64,000 nt of DNA, taken from positions 27,768,378 to 27,832,377 of the forward strand of contig JAKGHH010000008.1 of the NCBI GenBank assembly GCA_022828595.1, read 5' to 3'. Numbering within the stretch: the stretch's first letter is position 1; every line of letters begins with the position of its first letter. Origin of the DNA: Nelumbo lutea. Lineage: Eukaryota; Streptophyta; Magnoliopsida; Proteales; Nelumbonaceae. Under the pieces are notes generated by a model. The model was not told the DNA's origin, made no database searches, and saw nothing but the letters and a program-made list of their open reading frames with translations. Positions 46,101 to 60,289 of this stretch are shown piece by piece. The translations under genes were made by a program, and so were the position numbers.

Positions 46101-49100
46101 ATTTGCAAAATCAAGCTTCTGGGAAGACTGAGCAAAAGAAAACTGAAGAAGCTAAGGTAGAGCCAGCTGTCAAGGGTCTTGGGAAACAGGGTGGATTGCT
46201 AAGGGAAATTAAGAAGAAGGCAGATGATAAGAGCAGAAAGACTGAGCAGGGAAAGGAGGGAGGTACTTGTAATGGATTTGACTTGAGCAAGAAATTAGGT
46301 ACCGCAGATCAGAAGGAATCAGAAAAGCCAGACTTGGAAAAGGAAATGATGTTGAGAAAGCTGCTTCCTGAACCAGCATTTCTACGCCTAAGAGAATCAG
46401 AAACTGGTCTTCACCTTAAGGTTTGTTCTGCCACTTCCCTAGAAACTGGGGGCATATGCTCACTGATGTTCAGTAGTGTTGTTTCTTCTTAAACTTCATA
46501 TGGCTTTATGGCTAGCTCATTCCTTGGGAGGATGGTATATAGTATTATGAATTATTGGAGAGTAGGATTTCATAAGCTTAATAGGGAACAAGAAATTTCA
46601 TGATCCTTCACTGCTGCTTGGTGTTGTAATATTATTGTATTTGATCCTTTTGAGTGCTGGCAGTCACCTGATGAATTGATTGAGATGGCTCACAAGTACT
46701 ATGATGATACTGCACTTCCCAAACTGGTAAGATTTGCTGCAACTTGATATTTAATGTTTCCTTTTTTCTGGTATTTTCTGAAACCTAATGAATAATGCTG
46801 CTTCTACTTTTATCAGGTAGCTGATTTTGGCTCCCTGGAACTTTCTCCAGTTGATGGGAGGACATTAACTGATTTTATGCATACCAGGGGTTTACAAATG
46901 TGTTCACTGGGACGTGTGGTAAGCACTTAATTTATCTATCAACATTTTCTTTGAGTACGCTAGTAGTTGAAGCTCTGTTGATATCACAGCCTTCTAAAGG
47001 TCAACTTTGAATAGGTTGATGTAACAGCCTTGCAAGTGGTCTTAGTGAACCTCTATTTGAAAAGCTCAAATTTGAATTAGTTACTACTTAAAATTTTCAA
47101 GAGCTTGGAACTCTTAGGCTCACCATTCATGGGAGTTGTGTTTCATTGGAGAAATTGGTGCTTAGTTATTTTCTATTTCTAAAATCCAATTCCAAAATAC
47201 TTTTAAAGTGGAATTCAGATAAAATATTAGTTAATTTGTTCCATTGGAGAAATTGGTGCTTAGTTATTTTCTGTTTCTAAAATCCAATTCTAAATACTTT
47301 TAAAGTTGGAAATCAGATAAAATGTTAGTTAATTTGTTAACCTTGTAGTTATGGTTCCAATATCATGCTTTCTCTATACCAGAAGTACTTGGATGAGCCA
47401 TTGTTAATGCATGCAACTAAAATGCTTTTTTTTCCTGCTTCTTTCGTCTTGGTTCCAAGAGAATGTCTTGCGAGACACATGAGTTTGAACTGAAGCAAAG
47501 CCAATGCAATAAATAAATTTTTTAAGGGTCCCCAAAACAATGGTGAGACTTTAAATATACACACTTACCAAATAAGAAATTATTTCTGCGATTTAAGCAT
47601 TATTGTTTTTTCATGTTGTTAGGCTCTTTAAGACCATTCATTATTCTTGTCACCAATGTAAATAAGTTTCTTAATAATCAAATGCCTGTTTATTTCTGGA
47701 CCATATTTGTTTACATGTAGTGAAACAATGGCCCCCCTCTCTGGCATGAAAACAATCTCTTGATGGTGGTTTCTAGTTTTCCCCTGCTCATCATTGTTCT
47801 GTTTTTCCGTTGCTAAATTCTCTACGAACTCATCCTTGTTCAAAAATAAAATAGCAAGTTACTTCATACTTTCATGTCTTTCTATTTGGAAATTATTGGT
47901 TCTGACTTCTGAGCATGTCTTTGATTCATTCTCAAGTATCCTAATAGAAGAAAAGCCACTATTATGCTTAAATCTCTTACATTTGATTTGCTGTTTTTCT
48001 CTCCATCACACCAGGTTGAACTTGCAGATAAGCTCCCTCATGTGCAGTCTCTTTGTGTGCATGAGATGGTTGTTCGAGCTTATAAGCACATACTGCAGGC
48101 AGTTATTGCAGCAGTTGATGACATCAGTGACTTGGGTGGGTTGGTGGCCTCATGTTTAAATATATTGCTGGGAACTCCTCATGGAAATGCTGATGCAGAC
48201 ATAATTGATGATGACGACCTAAAACAGAAGTGGATAGAAACATTCCTCCTGAAGAGATTTGGCTGGCAATGGAAACGTGAAAATTGTCAAGATTTGAGAA
48301 AGTATGCCATTCTTCGTGGACTTTGCCACAAGGTGTAGTATTTATCTATTAGTTTCCATAAATAATCTAGTTTAGTCATTTCACTTTCTCCCTGTTTTTA
48401 TCGAGTTTTCTCATCTTGTAACAGGTCGGACTTGAGCTTGTTCCTAGGGATTACGATATGGACACTACATATCCTTTTAGAAAATCAGATATTATTAGCA
48501 TGGTCCCTGTTTATAAGGTAATATATAGAACTGCTGATATTATAAACTGGGACTTGACATTAATGAATAATTTCTGGAAGCTTTAACACTGGTGGTTCTG
48601 TACCACAGCATGTCGCATGCTCGTCTGCAGATGGGCGTACACTATTGGAATCATCCAAAACTTCTTTGGATAAAGGGAAACTGGAAGACGCTGTCAACTG
48701 TGGAACTAAGGTATTGAAAGCTCTCTCATATTCTTCAAATTTTCTGCCTATTTATAGCAATTGATGGTTTTCTGTAAGCTAAACTCTAACTTTGGTGTTG
48801 AACGAAGGCACTTTCAAAGCTGGTGGCTGTCTGTGGCCCTTATCATCGAATGACAGCAGGGGCATATAGCCTTTTGGCTGTGGTTCTCTACCATACTGGT
48901 GATTTTAACCAGGTATATACTTAACCAATACAAATTTGATCCATGCTGGCTATAACATAGATTTGATAATCTTGTTTGCATAGATGTCTTTTTTAATTCT
49001 TAGAAGATATCATTATTTTTTAAAATTTTCTGTCCAGGATAAGATGTTCTTCAAGAATGCTTTATGAAATTGGATAATATAATTGACATTTGGCATGCAC

Positions 49101-52100
49101 TTCATTTTATTCAATGATTTTGACTTTATGCACTGTAAACAGGCGACCATCTATCAGCAAAAGGCTTTGGATATCAATGAGAGGGAACTTGGTCTTGATC
49201 ACCCAGATACAATGAAAAGCTATGGGGATCTTGCTGTTTTCTACTATCGGCTTCAGCACACAGAATTGGCCTTGAAGTAAGTTTCTCTTTTGCTAGTTCC
49301 CTCTCTACAATTGTTCACTTGATAATCCTGGGGAATATGCATAAAAGGAAAAGTTTGGAGTAATATCTTCATATAAGCTGTATTTCTTTTGTACATTTTT
49401 TCTTCCTTTTTCTTTTCATTCTTTTTTTTTTTTCGTTTTGCATCACTCTGCTTCATAATTATATGTGAAAAAACATGCACACAGAGATTAGTAATACCTA
49501 TTTAAGTACATAAAGCTGCAGTAGCAGCTTAGTCCTGAAAAGCCATTAACCTGCTGCGTAACAAGGTTTATTTTCTTGCAGAGAAAGTGGGACAAAAGAA
49601 AAGAGCTTTTTTCTGTAAAAACATAAAAAATGATCTTGTTTGTACAATATAACATGTTCTTATGCACATTTTTGTAGTAGAGGTAGAAACATCATTTGTC
49701 AAACCTTTTGTCTGGCTCATGTTAAAACATACTTGACACAGTGGACATGTATTATGATCCATGTCCATTGTATCTATCATAGGTTTTATATGGAATTGCA
49801 TGTGATGTTTATTGGGTTGATGAGATGATGAATTGTATATACTTGTTTCTTTTCCTTGGTTTCAGATATGTCAATCGAGCATTGTATCTTTTGCATTTAA
49901 CCTGTGGGCCATCCCATCCAAATACCGCTGCCACTTATATTAATGTGGCAATGATGGAAGAAGGCTTGGGGAACATCCATGTGGCCCTTCGGTACCTTCA
50001 TGAGGCTCTCAAGTGTAACCAAAGACTTCTTGGAGCTGATCATATTCAGGTCTCTCTCTTTTCAAGCAATTTATCTAGATGGCTTGTTTCTCAGGGACAT
50101 GTTTAATATGTTCTTTTGATTTCTATTCACAGACTGCTGCCAGTTATCATGCCATCGCAATTGCTCTTTCGTTGATGGAAGCATACTCATTAAGTGTTCA
50201 GCATGAACAGACAACTCTACATATACTGCAGGCAAAGCTTGGATCGGAAGATCTCCGTACACAGGTGAGTTCATTCTCAATGTTTGTGATAGAACCTAGT
50301 TGCCAATGATGATATTATCCCTGCAGACTTATATATAAACTTAACTATGTGGTTTCAGGATGCTGCTGCATGGCTTGAATACTTTGAGTCAAAGGCAGTT
50401 GAGCAGCAAGAAGCTGCACGGAATGGTACTCCAAAGCCAGATGCTTCTATTGCCAGTAAAGGCCATCTAAGGTAATGCATGTTAAAGGATAGTACTTTAT
50501 TTCCCTGCTGGAAATACAATAGTATTGGTGTCATTTGTTGCCCTTCAGGTAATACAATAGTATTGGTGGGAATTTTTTTGTTTACTTAATACACAGCATG
50601 CCAATTGGTATTTTGAGCAAAAGTCACTTTCTCAATAGGCCATAACCCAAAAATTGTTCCATTTATTGATTATTTATGCATTTTAGTTCCTAACCATTAA
50701 AAATGATGGGCCAAATTTTAGGGCCTAGTTTAACAATTTTCTTGTTTGACTAATCACTTTTTAGACTATACATTCTTCCATGACTGATATGATCATTCAA
50801 CAATCTGTAGCAATGCATGGATAATCTCTTTTACCCCAATTTTTTTAGTTAATTTTATAATAGTCGTGCTTTTAGTGTTCCCTTCTTGTGGTGTTTGTTG
50901 TTTATCTTAATACTCCAAAAATAGACTTCCACAACTTGATTTGATATACCACTTTAGATTAAAATAACTAATATGATATAGGTTTTAAACCTGAAGGGCC
51001 ATCACTGCTCAGGGAAGCATGTTAAAATCAGCTTTGATAGTTTTCTTCTCATGTTGGTACAAGTTCCTTGTGAACAAAAAGTGATCATTGAACTGTTAGA
51101 ATATTCCTCTCCAAGATTTGATGATCATTTGTGGCATTTTTTGCATCAGTGTATCAGACCTTTTGGATTACATAAACCCAGATGCAGATCTGAAGGGAAG
51201 AGACAACCAAAAGAAGCAAGCTCGTATGAAGGTAATAACTTTTAACTGGTTATATTGTTTCCCTTTTGGTTTTATTCTGGCAACTAAAGTATTTTGATTA
51301 AAATGTCCATTTTTTCCTTGTCATGACAGATCAAGGGGAGGCCATGTCAAAACCAGTGGGAAACAATCACAGACGAGTATCAAAAGGATGAAACTTTATC
51401 AACAACTTACCCTGTGACAGAGACCTCTAGTGATAAAGAGAACAAGCATGAAACTCAAAATCTGGAATCAAAAGATGAGAAACCTGCCGTTAGTCTAGTA
51501 AACGGGACCATAGTGAAGCAACAGGATGATCTGGTACAGGATGATACCACTGATGAAGGATGGCAGGAAGCTGTTCCTAAGGGTCGTTCACTTGCAGGCC
51601 GTAAGTCTTCTGGTTCAAGGAGGCCAAGCCTAGCAAAATTGAATACAAATTCCATGAATGTATCAGATTCTGGAAGATACAGAGGAAGGCCTGCCAATTT
51701 CCAATCCCCTAGAACATCACCAAATGAGGCTACTGCTGCCACTGTTGCTGGTCCTGTTCCAAAGAAATTTGTGAAGAGCTCAAGCTTCAGTTCGAAGCAC
51801 AACGGTTCTGCTACTTCTGTAACAGAATCAGAGAAATATGCTAACTCAAAATCAACCCCAGGTAGCCCCGCTCCAGCTGGCCAACATACAAGGTCTGCAT
51901 CTCTGACAGCTGCAGCCAGTGCTGGGAAGCTCTTGTCTTATAAAGAAGTTGCACTGGCTCCACCTGGTACAATAGTGAAAGCTGTAGCAGAGCAACTACC
52001 AAAAGAAAGCCATGATGAGCATAACCCTCAGGCAAACAGCGAATTGTCAACAACAGAGCCAACTCATACTGAGGAGACAACAATAAAGCATGAAGAAGAA

Positions 52101-53405
52101 AAAAAGGTCCAGAATCCGATTGAAGGAGATGATCAACCATTGGCTTCCACCGAGGAAATAAAGAGAACTGCTACTGAAAAAGATGTTGAACTAAGTAATG
52201 TTATATCTGAACCCTTACAAGAAATGAAGTGTAGTCCTGTTGAAGAAGAAAATGTAGAAGCTGAGGTAGCTGCACCCATGGAGATTGGAAATTCTGAGTC
52301 CTTGAAAGATTCAAATACTCTTTCATCTGAATGTGAACTGCTAGAAGCAGGAGGTACTCTTAGGGAGACCCCAACTACTTTGTCCAACTCAGAACCTCAA
52401 TCTGTTTCAACAGATGATAATTATAGATCCCTGCCAACAGGCAACCAGGCCACGAATTCAGGAGAAAAGGTGGCAGAGGTAGGTGAAAATCCACAAAAAT
52501 TAACCAATGGGAATGAGAATGAGAAACTTTTGTCAGAAGAAGGGGAAAAGCATGAAGAAGCAGAAGCTGGGAAAGAAACAAGCAAGAAACTTTCTGCCTC
52601 TGCACCTCCATTTAATCCATCCATAATCCCTGTATTTGGCTCAGTTCCCACGACAAGTTTCAAAGACCATGGAGGAATTTTACCTCCACCAGTGAATATT
52701 CCTCCAATGCTGAATGCTAACCCTGTTCGTAAGTCTCTTCATCAATCAGCAACAGCACGGATTCCTTATGGCCCTCGTCTATCAGGGGGGTATAACCGAT
52801 CTGGTAATCGAGTTCCACGTGCCAAGGCTGGTTTTCAGAATGGTGAACATGCTGGAGATGGAAATCACTTTAGCCCTCCTAGAATAATGAACCCAAATGC
52901 AGCTGAGTTTATACCAGGTCAGCCATGGGTACTCAATGGCTTCACAGTGACTCCAAATGGTTTTCCAGCTCCCATGCATGGAGTTCCAGTCTCACCAAAT
53001 GGTTACCCAGTTTCGCCACATAGTGTTCTGCTGCCACCAAATGGATTTCCAGCACCAAATGGTTATCCAGGTTCTCCAAACAGTCCACTGGAATCTCCAA
53101 CACATGTGACTGTTGAAGTTGGTGAAGCCAAAACTGAAGTTCATGCAGAACAGAATGCTGAAACATCTTTGATGGAAATGAAGGAAGAAGATTCAAATAA
53201 CCAAAACAAACTAGAAGATGAATCTGTAGAGTGTGAAAAAACTGGTCTTAAAGTGGAAGAAAATCCCAGATCCATAGTAGTGACTTCTGATGAACTTGTG
53301 GTGGCAAAAGAAACTTGCACCAACATAAAGGTTGAAGAAAAGCCAACCAAGTGTTGGGGAGATTATAGCGATAGTGAAGCTGAGGTTGTTGAGGTTATGA
53401 GTTAG
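40788..53405 (+). CDS. REC: CLU/TPR protein, REDUCED CHLOROPLAST COVERAGE family
   Basis: The 23 exons are 40788-40857, 40985-41046, 41335-41427, 43419-43491, 43691-44113, 44356-44420, 44554-44685, 44800-44841, 44915-45433, 45562-45719, 45898-46420, 46664-46726, 46817-46918, 48015-48332, 48425-48517, 48609-48710, 48808-48912, 49143-49276, 49866-50049, 50133-50264, 50359-50471, 51150-51231 and 51330-53405. All junctions are GT-AG and keep frame: 1887 aa. A basic N-terminus ([20 protein letters not shown]) precedes the CLU N-terminal region (about 27-130), the CLU core (260-490), an eIF3-p135-like part (740-880), TPR repeats (about 947-1130) and a disordered tail (1197-1887) ending [15 protein letters not shown]. 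In Arabidopsis, REC/TSS relatives are nuclear/cytosolic proteins controlling chloroplast compartment size; length fits REC1/REC2 better than REC3, but I cannot separate paralogs. No truncation or missing block was seen. Confidence 0.93.
42667..42772. mobile_element. TAA-type MITE (family A), complete, in an intron
   Basis: A 106-bp element in the third intron of the REC gene. Ends GGCTCATTTGGGAAGAATGC and GCATTCTTCCAAACGGAGCC are inverted repeats; the flanks are TAA on the left and TAT on the right. It is the smallest complete member of the family here. Confidence 0.8.
43081..43135. repeat. (CT)n-(TA)n microsatellite in REC intron 3
   Basis: About 18 CT units followed by a short TA run, roughly 280 bp before exon 4. 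Confidence 0.95.
47144..47337. repeat. 98-bp direct duplication in REC intron 13
   Basis: The block starting CATTGGAGAAATTGGTGCTT at 47144 recurs at 47242 with a handful of differences. The intron (46919-48014) is otherwise unique sequence. Confidence 0.85.
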
Positions 53406-53920
53406 AAAGATATTAACATTTCTGGAGAGACAGATGCAAGCTCACTTGTCTACAGATTAATGGTTCACGTGAAAGAGAGAGAGAGAAAGAGAGAGAAAAG
53501 AAGTGACAAGTGAATTATTGCGGCAATCTGTATGATAAGGAATAGAAAGAGTCAAATTGGTTTTCTTTGCCTTCAAATTTCTGGTAAGCAAGGCAATGTG
53601 CTGAGTGTTTGTTACAATTGGTCTTTAGAAACAATGAAACCCAGTAGGAAGATCTAGGCATATGCTGGTACATGAAAGGAATATACTGAAGAGCATTTGA
53701 AGGAGCTCTTTAGTAATTAGTTCAGTGACTTGGGCTACTCTCTTCTACTTAGCAGCCGAGACAATAACAACCTTAAGAGGATTTAATTTTCCAGTACTTT
53801 TCTAGTTAGGGGGAACTGTACATTGCTGTTATCCTACCGTGAACTTGAGATTTTCTTGCCTTGGGCATTGAATTACTGTGTAAAAATCCTTTCAATGAAA
53901 TTTCGTATGCAGGAATATTA
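53406..53920 (+). other. Probable 3' UTR of the REC gene
   Basis: Follows the TAG stop. A purine (GA) run lies at 53475-53500, and AATGAAA near 53895 is a plausible near-upstream polyadenylation signal. The exact end is not visible. Confidence 0.4.
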
Positions 53921-56129
53921 TTTGTAGTAATACCTCTCTGTCAATTAGTCCTGTCAAATTAAAGGAACAACACTTCTGCTGGATGCCTAGATATTATGTT
54001 TTAACAGATTTTTTTTGTTGGCTGAAGATGATCCATGAGGTGGAGACCAATTTGATCTGCTTGCTAAGAGGTAGCCATTTTATTAGATGAAGATGTCCAC
54101 CTTTCTTTCAATATATCAGCAGGCTGCAAAGGAAAAGCGGGGTACTACTAATTTTATGTGTTCACCGATGGCTCTGTTGGGTGTAAGGACCAAACCGGGT
54201 CGGGTTGATGCCCGGGTTAGTGTTAGGGTTGAAATTTATGAACCTGACTTTACTTTGGATTGGGTTAGGGTTGACCTCTCGAGCAACCCAACCCAATTCG
54301 AACCCGACTCTACTTTGTTTAGATGCATGATAGTTGTATAACCACCACCACATACTATCATTTATTTCATTTAAGATAACCACTTCACTTAATCCTAATT
54401 GGAAATACTAAAACCTTGATAACATATTTTATGTTTCCTGAATATTTTATTCTTTGTCTCCTCTCTATTGTTTGCCACCCATAGCTTGCTGTTCATAAAA
54501 GATCTATTATAAGTCATCATAATAAACTATAGTCATTTCAAACACTTTTTTTCTGAATTTTGTACTTAAAGAACCAATAAAAACATCAACAAACAAATAA
54601 TAATAAAACATAGGATTAATATATTAATGAAATTTGAGTTAAGATCTAAGGCTAAGAAGTTCTAGGAGATTTTGAGGGATGGGAAGAAAGTTGAGTTGGG
54701 TCAACCCGAAGTTGACTTTGGATTGGGTTGGGTTGGGTTAAGGTTGAAGGAATATAGTTAGGGTTAGGGTTAGGATAAGTCGGGTTGGGTTAGGGTTAGG
54801 GTTGGGGGTTTAGAACTTAGGGTTGGGCTAAGATTGGCCTCAACCCGACCTAACCCGGCCAGACTTGCAGCGTGTAACTACAACTCCAAGTTAGGCTCAT
54901 TCACATGTAAAGACGGTTAAGTAATAGATGATCATATGAAAGTCAGGTCCGTCCCAACTCGAGTTACTAATAAAAGTTGGGCCTATCAATGGGGATTGAA
55001 CCAACACAAAGCCAAACCTCCGCTGCTGCCAGCTTCCGTCTTATTATTGGAACAAGTCCAGCAAATTTTCTGGTTGTAGTTTGCTCAAGGATCAAACTAA
55101 ATATGGTTACGCTCAACACCCAAAGTTGGATATTTGGATATTGGTACATATGCATTACTGATATTCATTTTTTAATTTTTATATTTTATAGGTATTAGAG
55201 GGATGGGATGATTGGGATCTATCATCCCAAAGTTTTAAAAGTTAAAAGCTTTTAAAACATGTGTATCCATGGATATCTGGATGCACCGATACAGGTCGTA
55301 TCGTTATGGCATTGCCTTGATTGGTCATTATTTGAATTGCATTTGATCATGTTGTCATTGGGCAACAGAATATAGAATTGATCCCATACTGTCATAAGCT
55401 TAATTCATGAATCAAGCACAGCTATAGAGTTGTAAGGGAGCTAACTCATGAGTTACGGGCTCCGGTGTTCCAAACAAGACTAAGAAACCTTAAGGGAGGC
55501 CACAGACCGTCTTGGGTCCTTGTTGTAGCTGTGATTTAGCCTTAAAGATGTTGAAATTCCAAACTATACGATCATAGAAAACTTAGCTGGAGTGGTAAGA
55601 AAAATCAAGGGCTTTGCAATTTGGAAAAATAAAAAACATGGCTGTGATTAAGACTAAGTTGAGTAAACGACATCCCAATAAAAGATGATAATAAAGTTAA
55701 GCCAGCCACAGCCAAATCTGATGATGGCTCAACATGTCAAAATGGGTTTGCAGGACCTCACCCGACCAGCACTTTTGGGTCGATCAAAGTCAGTCACGCA
55801 GCTAAACAATTCCAACATAAACCAATCCAACCCACTCCCTCCGGAAGGATGAACTCTTTGGCTCTATGTGAATCTGAAAAACATAAATAAATAATACATC
55901 TTTTGGGGGTTGTTCAGTTGCAGGTAGCATGTGATGATCAAGATTTTGCGGGTGAAAAAAAAAAAAAAAAAAAAAACTTGTGGAGAATTATCATACCATA
56001 TCCCCAAAATTCCTTGCAACTTTTACAACAGCTATATATTGGTATTGGCATAACAAAACTACGCCTCCTACCCCTGAAACAGCCTCTTCAGAGGAACCAC
56101 CTTAACAATGCAAATTGCAAATAGTACTA
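53921..56129. other. Spacer between convergent genes, repeat-rich
   Basis: 54180-54330 and 54690-54860 carry GGGTTGGGTT, AGGGTTAGGGTTAGG and AACCCGACC words that form the ends of a GC-rich dispersed repeat. The TTAGGG-like runs are short and interspersed, so I do not call them telomeric. 55260-55320 has GATACAGGTCGTATCG words. A run of about 21 A lies at 55955-55976. No gene. Confidence 0.45.
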
Positions 56130-59100
56130 CTACATTATAGCCCAGCCAAGTGCAGAGCGGTCGGGCTCACAAGCTGTGGAGCCCTCCCTAAAATCCATAA
56201 TCACGGAAGTGGCGGCATAGTGGGCAAGCGCTCCAGCAACCACGAACACATGGAAGATCTGATGGCTGTGGCCGGCAATATCAAATGCGCCAGGTTTCCA
56301 GCGCTCTGGTATCCGGGTAACATAGAAAGCCGCCCCGGTTGCATAGGCCACGCCCATGGCTACCTCGTACGCAAGCGCCACAAAGATGTGGGGGTCGCCC
56401 CAGTGGATGGCGACGGCATGCGCCGCTGGCATCACCCCATAGAAGCCCATGGTGAGGAAAAGGGTGGCTCGGATGGGCCGGAACCGTGGGGCGGACAGGG
56501 CAGGTGCGAGCAGGGTGATGATGGCAAGGACGCCGAGGATGGCAATGGAGGTGAGGTAGAAGTCTCGTGCGTGGGAGTGGCAGGAGAAGGCGTAGTAGAT
56601 GGGTGGGAAGAAGGAGGAGACGATCATGAGCGAGATGCCTGCATAGTCGAGGCGCCAGAAGAAGAGGTTGAGACGACGGGAGTGGCAGGCCAGGAGGTGC
56701 GACAGTGAGCTGCACACTAGACACCCCATGGCCCCTACCAGGAACACGAACCACGGCCACCTGGGAATTGCTGCGCCATTGCCTCCGTCCTCCATGTGGA
56801 GTACTGGTGTTCTTGACAAGTCCTGCTGAAACATTTAAACAAAAACAATTGAGCTGCCTGCTTGCATTTGGAATGGGCTAATGGTAATGGTAGTAGTGGT
56901 GGCACCTTCTGAACCAAGGGAACTGTTAATATATTAATTTAAGTTTACCATTCACCTATTAAATATATTATTTGATTTTGGAAGCATTATGCATATTAAC
57001 TTATAATCATAGAATAGCAAAAGTGGGTTCAAGTGTGACATGTATGCAAATATAAATAATTTTTTTGAAGTCAAATTACCATAAGGGAACTGTCCTTATG
57101 GCACATTCATACAACCATACTTGGCATTATGTATTTTTTTATGTATTTAAACCTTAATTGAGCTATTTGACTTTCCCTCGTTTTATAAAAGAGGAAATTC
57201 TCAAATTCAAAGGTGCCTAGTCACTTCAAAGCTAATGTGGGAAAGTACCAAAAAACAAATAGAAACAAGGAGTAACTTTTATCATCCAGTGTGAAAAAGA
57301 GAAAGAATTGTTTCTTTATAAAAATAGCGAGGCACTTCGGAATGGATCTCTCCTATCCACCTTCCTCACATCCCTATGCACAGTACACCACTACCTTGTT
57401 TTGAAAATAATTGTTTCATCAACACTGTGTTAAAAGGCTCAAGTCTTTGAACCATAAGGTGAGGGCATATAGGTATTGCTTCAAGGTTTAAGCCTTAAGA
57501 ATTTGACGTTTTTTTTTTAAGCCTAAAAGCACATTCATTCAACTTTCAACAATATTACATCTCAAAATGGAGTATCGACCTTACAAATGAAGGAGGTGAT
57601 ATCTAAGGTTTGGAAACATGATGCTGATTAGCATAGGTAGCAATTTTGTGAGCTAATCGATTACAACTTTGAGATGCAAAGAGCACTAAAGCTTGAGAAA
57701 AACAAGACAACAAAGATCTGCTCTCCATAATTATATGAATTTGACGATTTTTATGTGAGGCTCAAGCCTTTGTGAGAATGAGGCTTAAACCTCATTCTCA
57801 CAAAGGCTAAAGGCATGGCATAGCTTGAGGCATAAAAGGGGTAAGGCTAAAGGGTTAAAGATTATTAGTGATTTAATGGAAACTAATATATTTTATGCAG
57901 TTTTATGGTTCAAAATATATAGAAGAAGCATTTTAATAATTATGAACAAAATAAAAGGAGTAAAAATGAAAAACCAATAGATCAAATCAAGTTCCATTAT
58001 TTTTTTCTTATTGTTTCATGGGAGTTCTATGCAAAAGAGGGCCAATCAAGTTCTTAGTTTCTCTTGTATGAATCAAGGGGAGGATTTGTTTTCTTATTAG
58101 TCTAAATCTAGCATCCCAAGTTTGTTATTATTCTCATTTTTTCCCAATGGTTTTATTTTCTTCATTTTTTTTTTGCATAGATCTTTTTTTTGGTAGACTT
58201 TTTTTTTGCAAACATAAAATCAACTAAGTTGTTCCCTTTCTTCTAATTGACCATTTGAATAATTTTAGAACTTTCCATTTTGAAACATGAAATGTAAAAC
58301 TTTTTTTGATCAAATATAAAACTTTTATAATTGTTAGCTGATTGGCAATTATTTTATTTAACGCTAGCTTAAAAGTTAGAATGTATTGCTTATAAACTTA
58401 TAGATATCTGTACCGTAATTTGGTATATAATATGTTATTTTTATTATTTATAAACTTCAACTAATTTTTTTCTTAATTTTTGAGACTTACACCTCACAAC
58501 GCCTTGAGGCTTGCACCACACCTTTTTAGGCCATTATGCCTCAACTGCTCCTTTAGCCTTTTAAAACCTTGTTCATGAAGGGAGATGGTCACTCGGCATC
58601 CCTCCAAAAATGGAAGCATAGAACCAAATTTACAAAACCCCATGCTCTTTGCGGTATGATTAACGCCTGAGCAGACCTCATGTGCACCCTGCTCTGCCCT
58701 ACTTACCACAAGAAGACTAGCTGTGCTGGTTTTTCAATGAAGTCATAGGGTCATATTCCTAACAACTGAAATGTCTGAACTCTGAACCGAATGATTAATT
58801 GCTTTGAATAAGGGCTTGTTTGGGAGGGTTGGACACTTGAGCTGAATACTGAACATGCTTTGAAGTGCTCCAAATAAACTATTCAAAGAGAAACAAACAT
58901 CCCTTCAAATCGCTAACAACCAATTGGGGTTTCTCCTCATTTTTCATAAAATGGAAGTAGGGCTGTCAATGGGTCGGATCCAATCCGATGGACCCAAACC
59001 AATTTGGCCATTTCGCCCATTTCTAGTTGTAGGATTTGATACCGATCGGTCGGTTGTCAATCAGGCCATACCCGATTGTCCTGATAACCAATTGGTTCGA

Positions 59101-60258
59101 CTTTGGGTCTAAAATTCGGATCTGGTTCAATTCCAAGTGACAACTTCACCCTCTTATCAAGAGTGCTTTAAAAACAGCTCAACCACCTTGATTGAATCTT
59201 CAGCTCAGCCCTCTCAATTGCAACCTCCCATGAATGAAGTTGAAGTTGGATTTATTGCTATACCTTTGAAAGTTTCACTATTTAATTACTTCGAAACAAC
59301 AAGTCATTCAATTCAGCCATTTCAGCCGTTATCAAACGACCCCTCATTTCCATGATTCCATCACAGACTGTAGGTCTGACCATTCGCATTCAAGCTCTTC
59401 AGTCGTCTCCAGATGCTTTTATTAATAGATATAAATTGTTCAGCAGCACAAGTATTCAATACAAGATCAAGTACTTAAGTACAGTTCTTTCCTTCAGTTA
59501 TTAAATATTTAAGGGGTTTTGATATTTATATTTATTTAGATCCTTTCGTACACCTACGTGAAAGACAAGCTGGAACATACAAGACCAAGAAAGCTCCTGA
59601 GTTGTACTGATCCGACAAGCGACCCAGCGGACTCGTGTTGACTCACTGAACTACGTGCAACCCGACTCATGTTGAGTTGGGTTGCCCAACGAATCGCCAG
59701 TCAAAACCGTTAAAACCTTGGACTTGTCATGTTCCGGGTCGCCGGTTACCGGGTCGCCCACCTAGTCAACGATATGGATTGAAATGGTTCAACAGACCCA
59801 TCCCCCTTTCCGAATCTAGTTCTGGTCTGGTTATCGGACATAATATCGATTAATTCACAGTTCATACGGCTTCTCTTTACTTTTTGCTACCCAATGCCGA
59901 AAGTCAAGAAATAAAAAAGGCACCGTTTTGGAGCTGTACTTACCGGTAAAACGCTGTCGGAGACGTTCTTTGCCGTCATCACCGGCGCCGAAATTCTGAT
60001 CAGCAATCAACCAGAGAACAAATAAACTCAGAAAGAACAGTGAAATTTTGAAATAAGCAACTGGAAAAATGACGACTCAGTCCCCTGCAAATAGCATACG
60101 GATTACTAACCTTGAGAAACCAGACACCAATCTTCGAACCTCTGGAACCTCCATTAGGCTCAATCCAACAAATATAAAAAATCCTCCCAAATGCCTGGTT
60201 AAAGTTCATCAAAAGATCAATTTTTTTAGCAAGAAAGTGAGTTAGCGAGCGAGCGAGC

Positions 60259-60289
<31 letters not shown>

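Noticed and set aside
54690..54800. TTAGGG-like runs suggesting interstitial telomere sequence
   Set aside because: Only two or three adjacent units, mixed with GGGTTGGGTT words, and plants normally have TTTAGGG. Better explained as the end of a GC-rich dispersed repeat.
56115..56708. 197-codon plus-strand open frame opposite the HHP last exon
   Set aside because: It is the antisense shadow of a GC-rich, strongly coding exon whose minus-strand product matches a known family.
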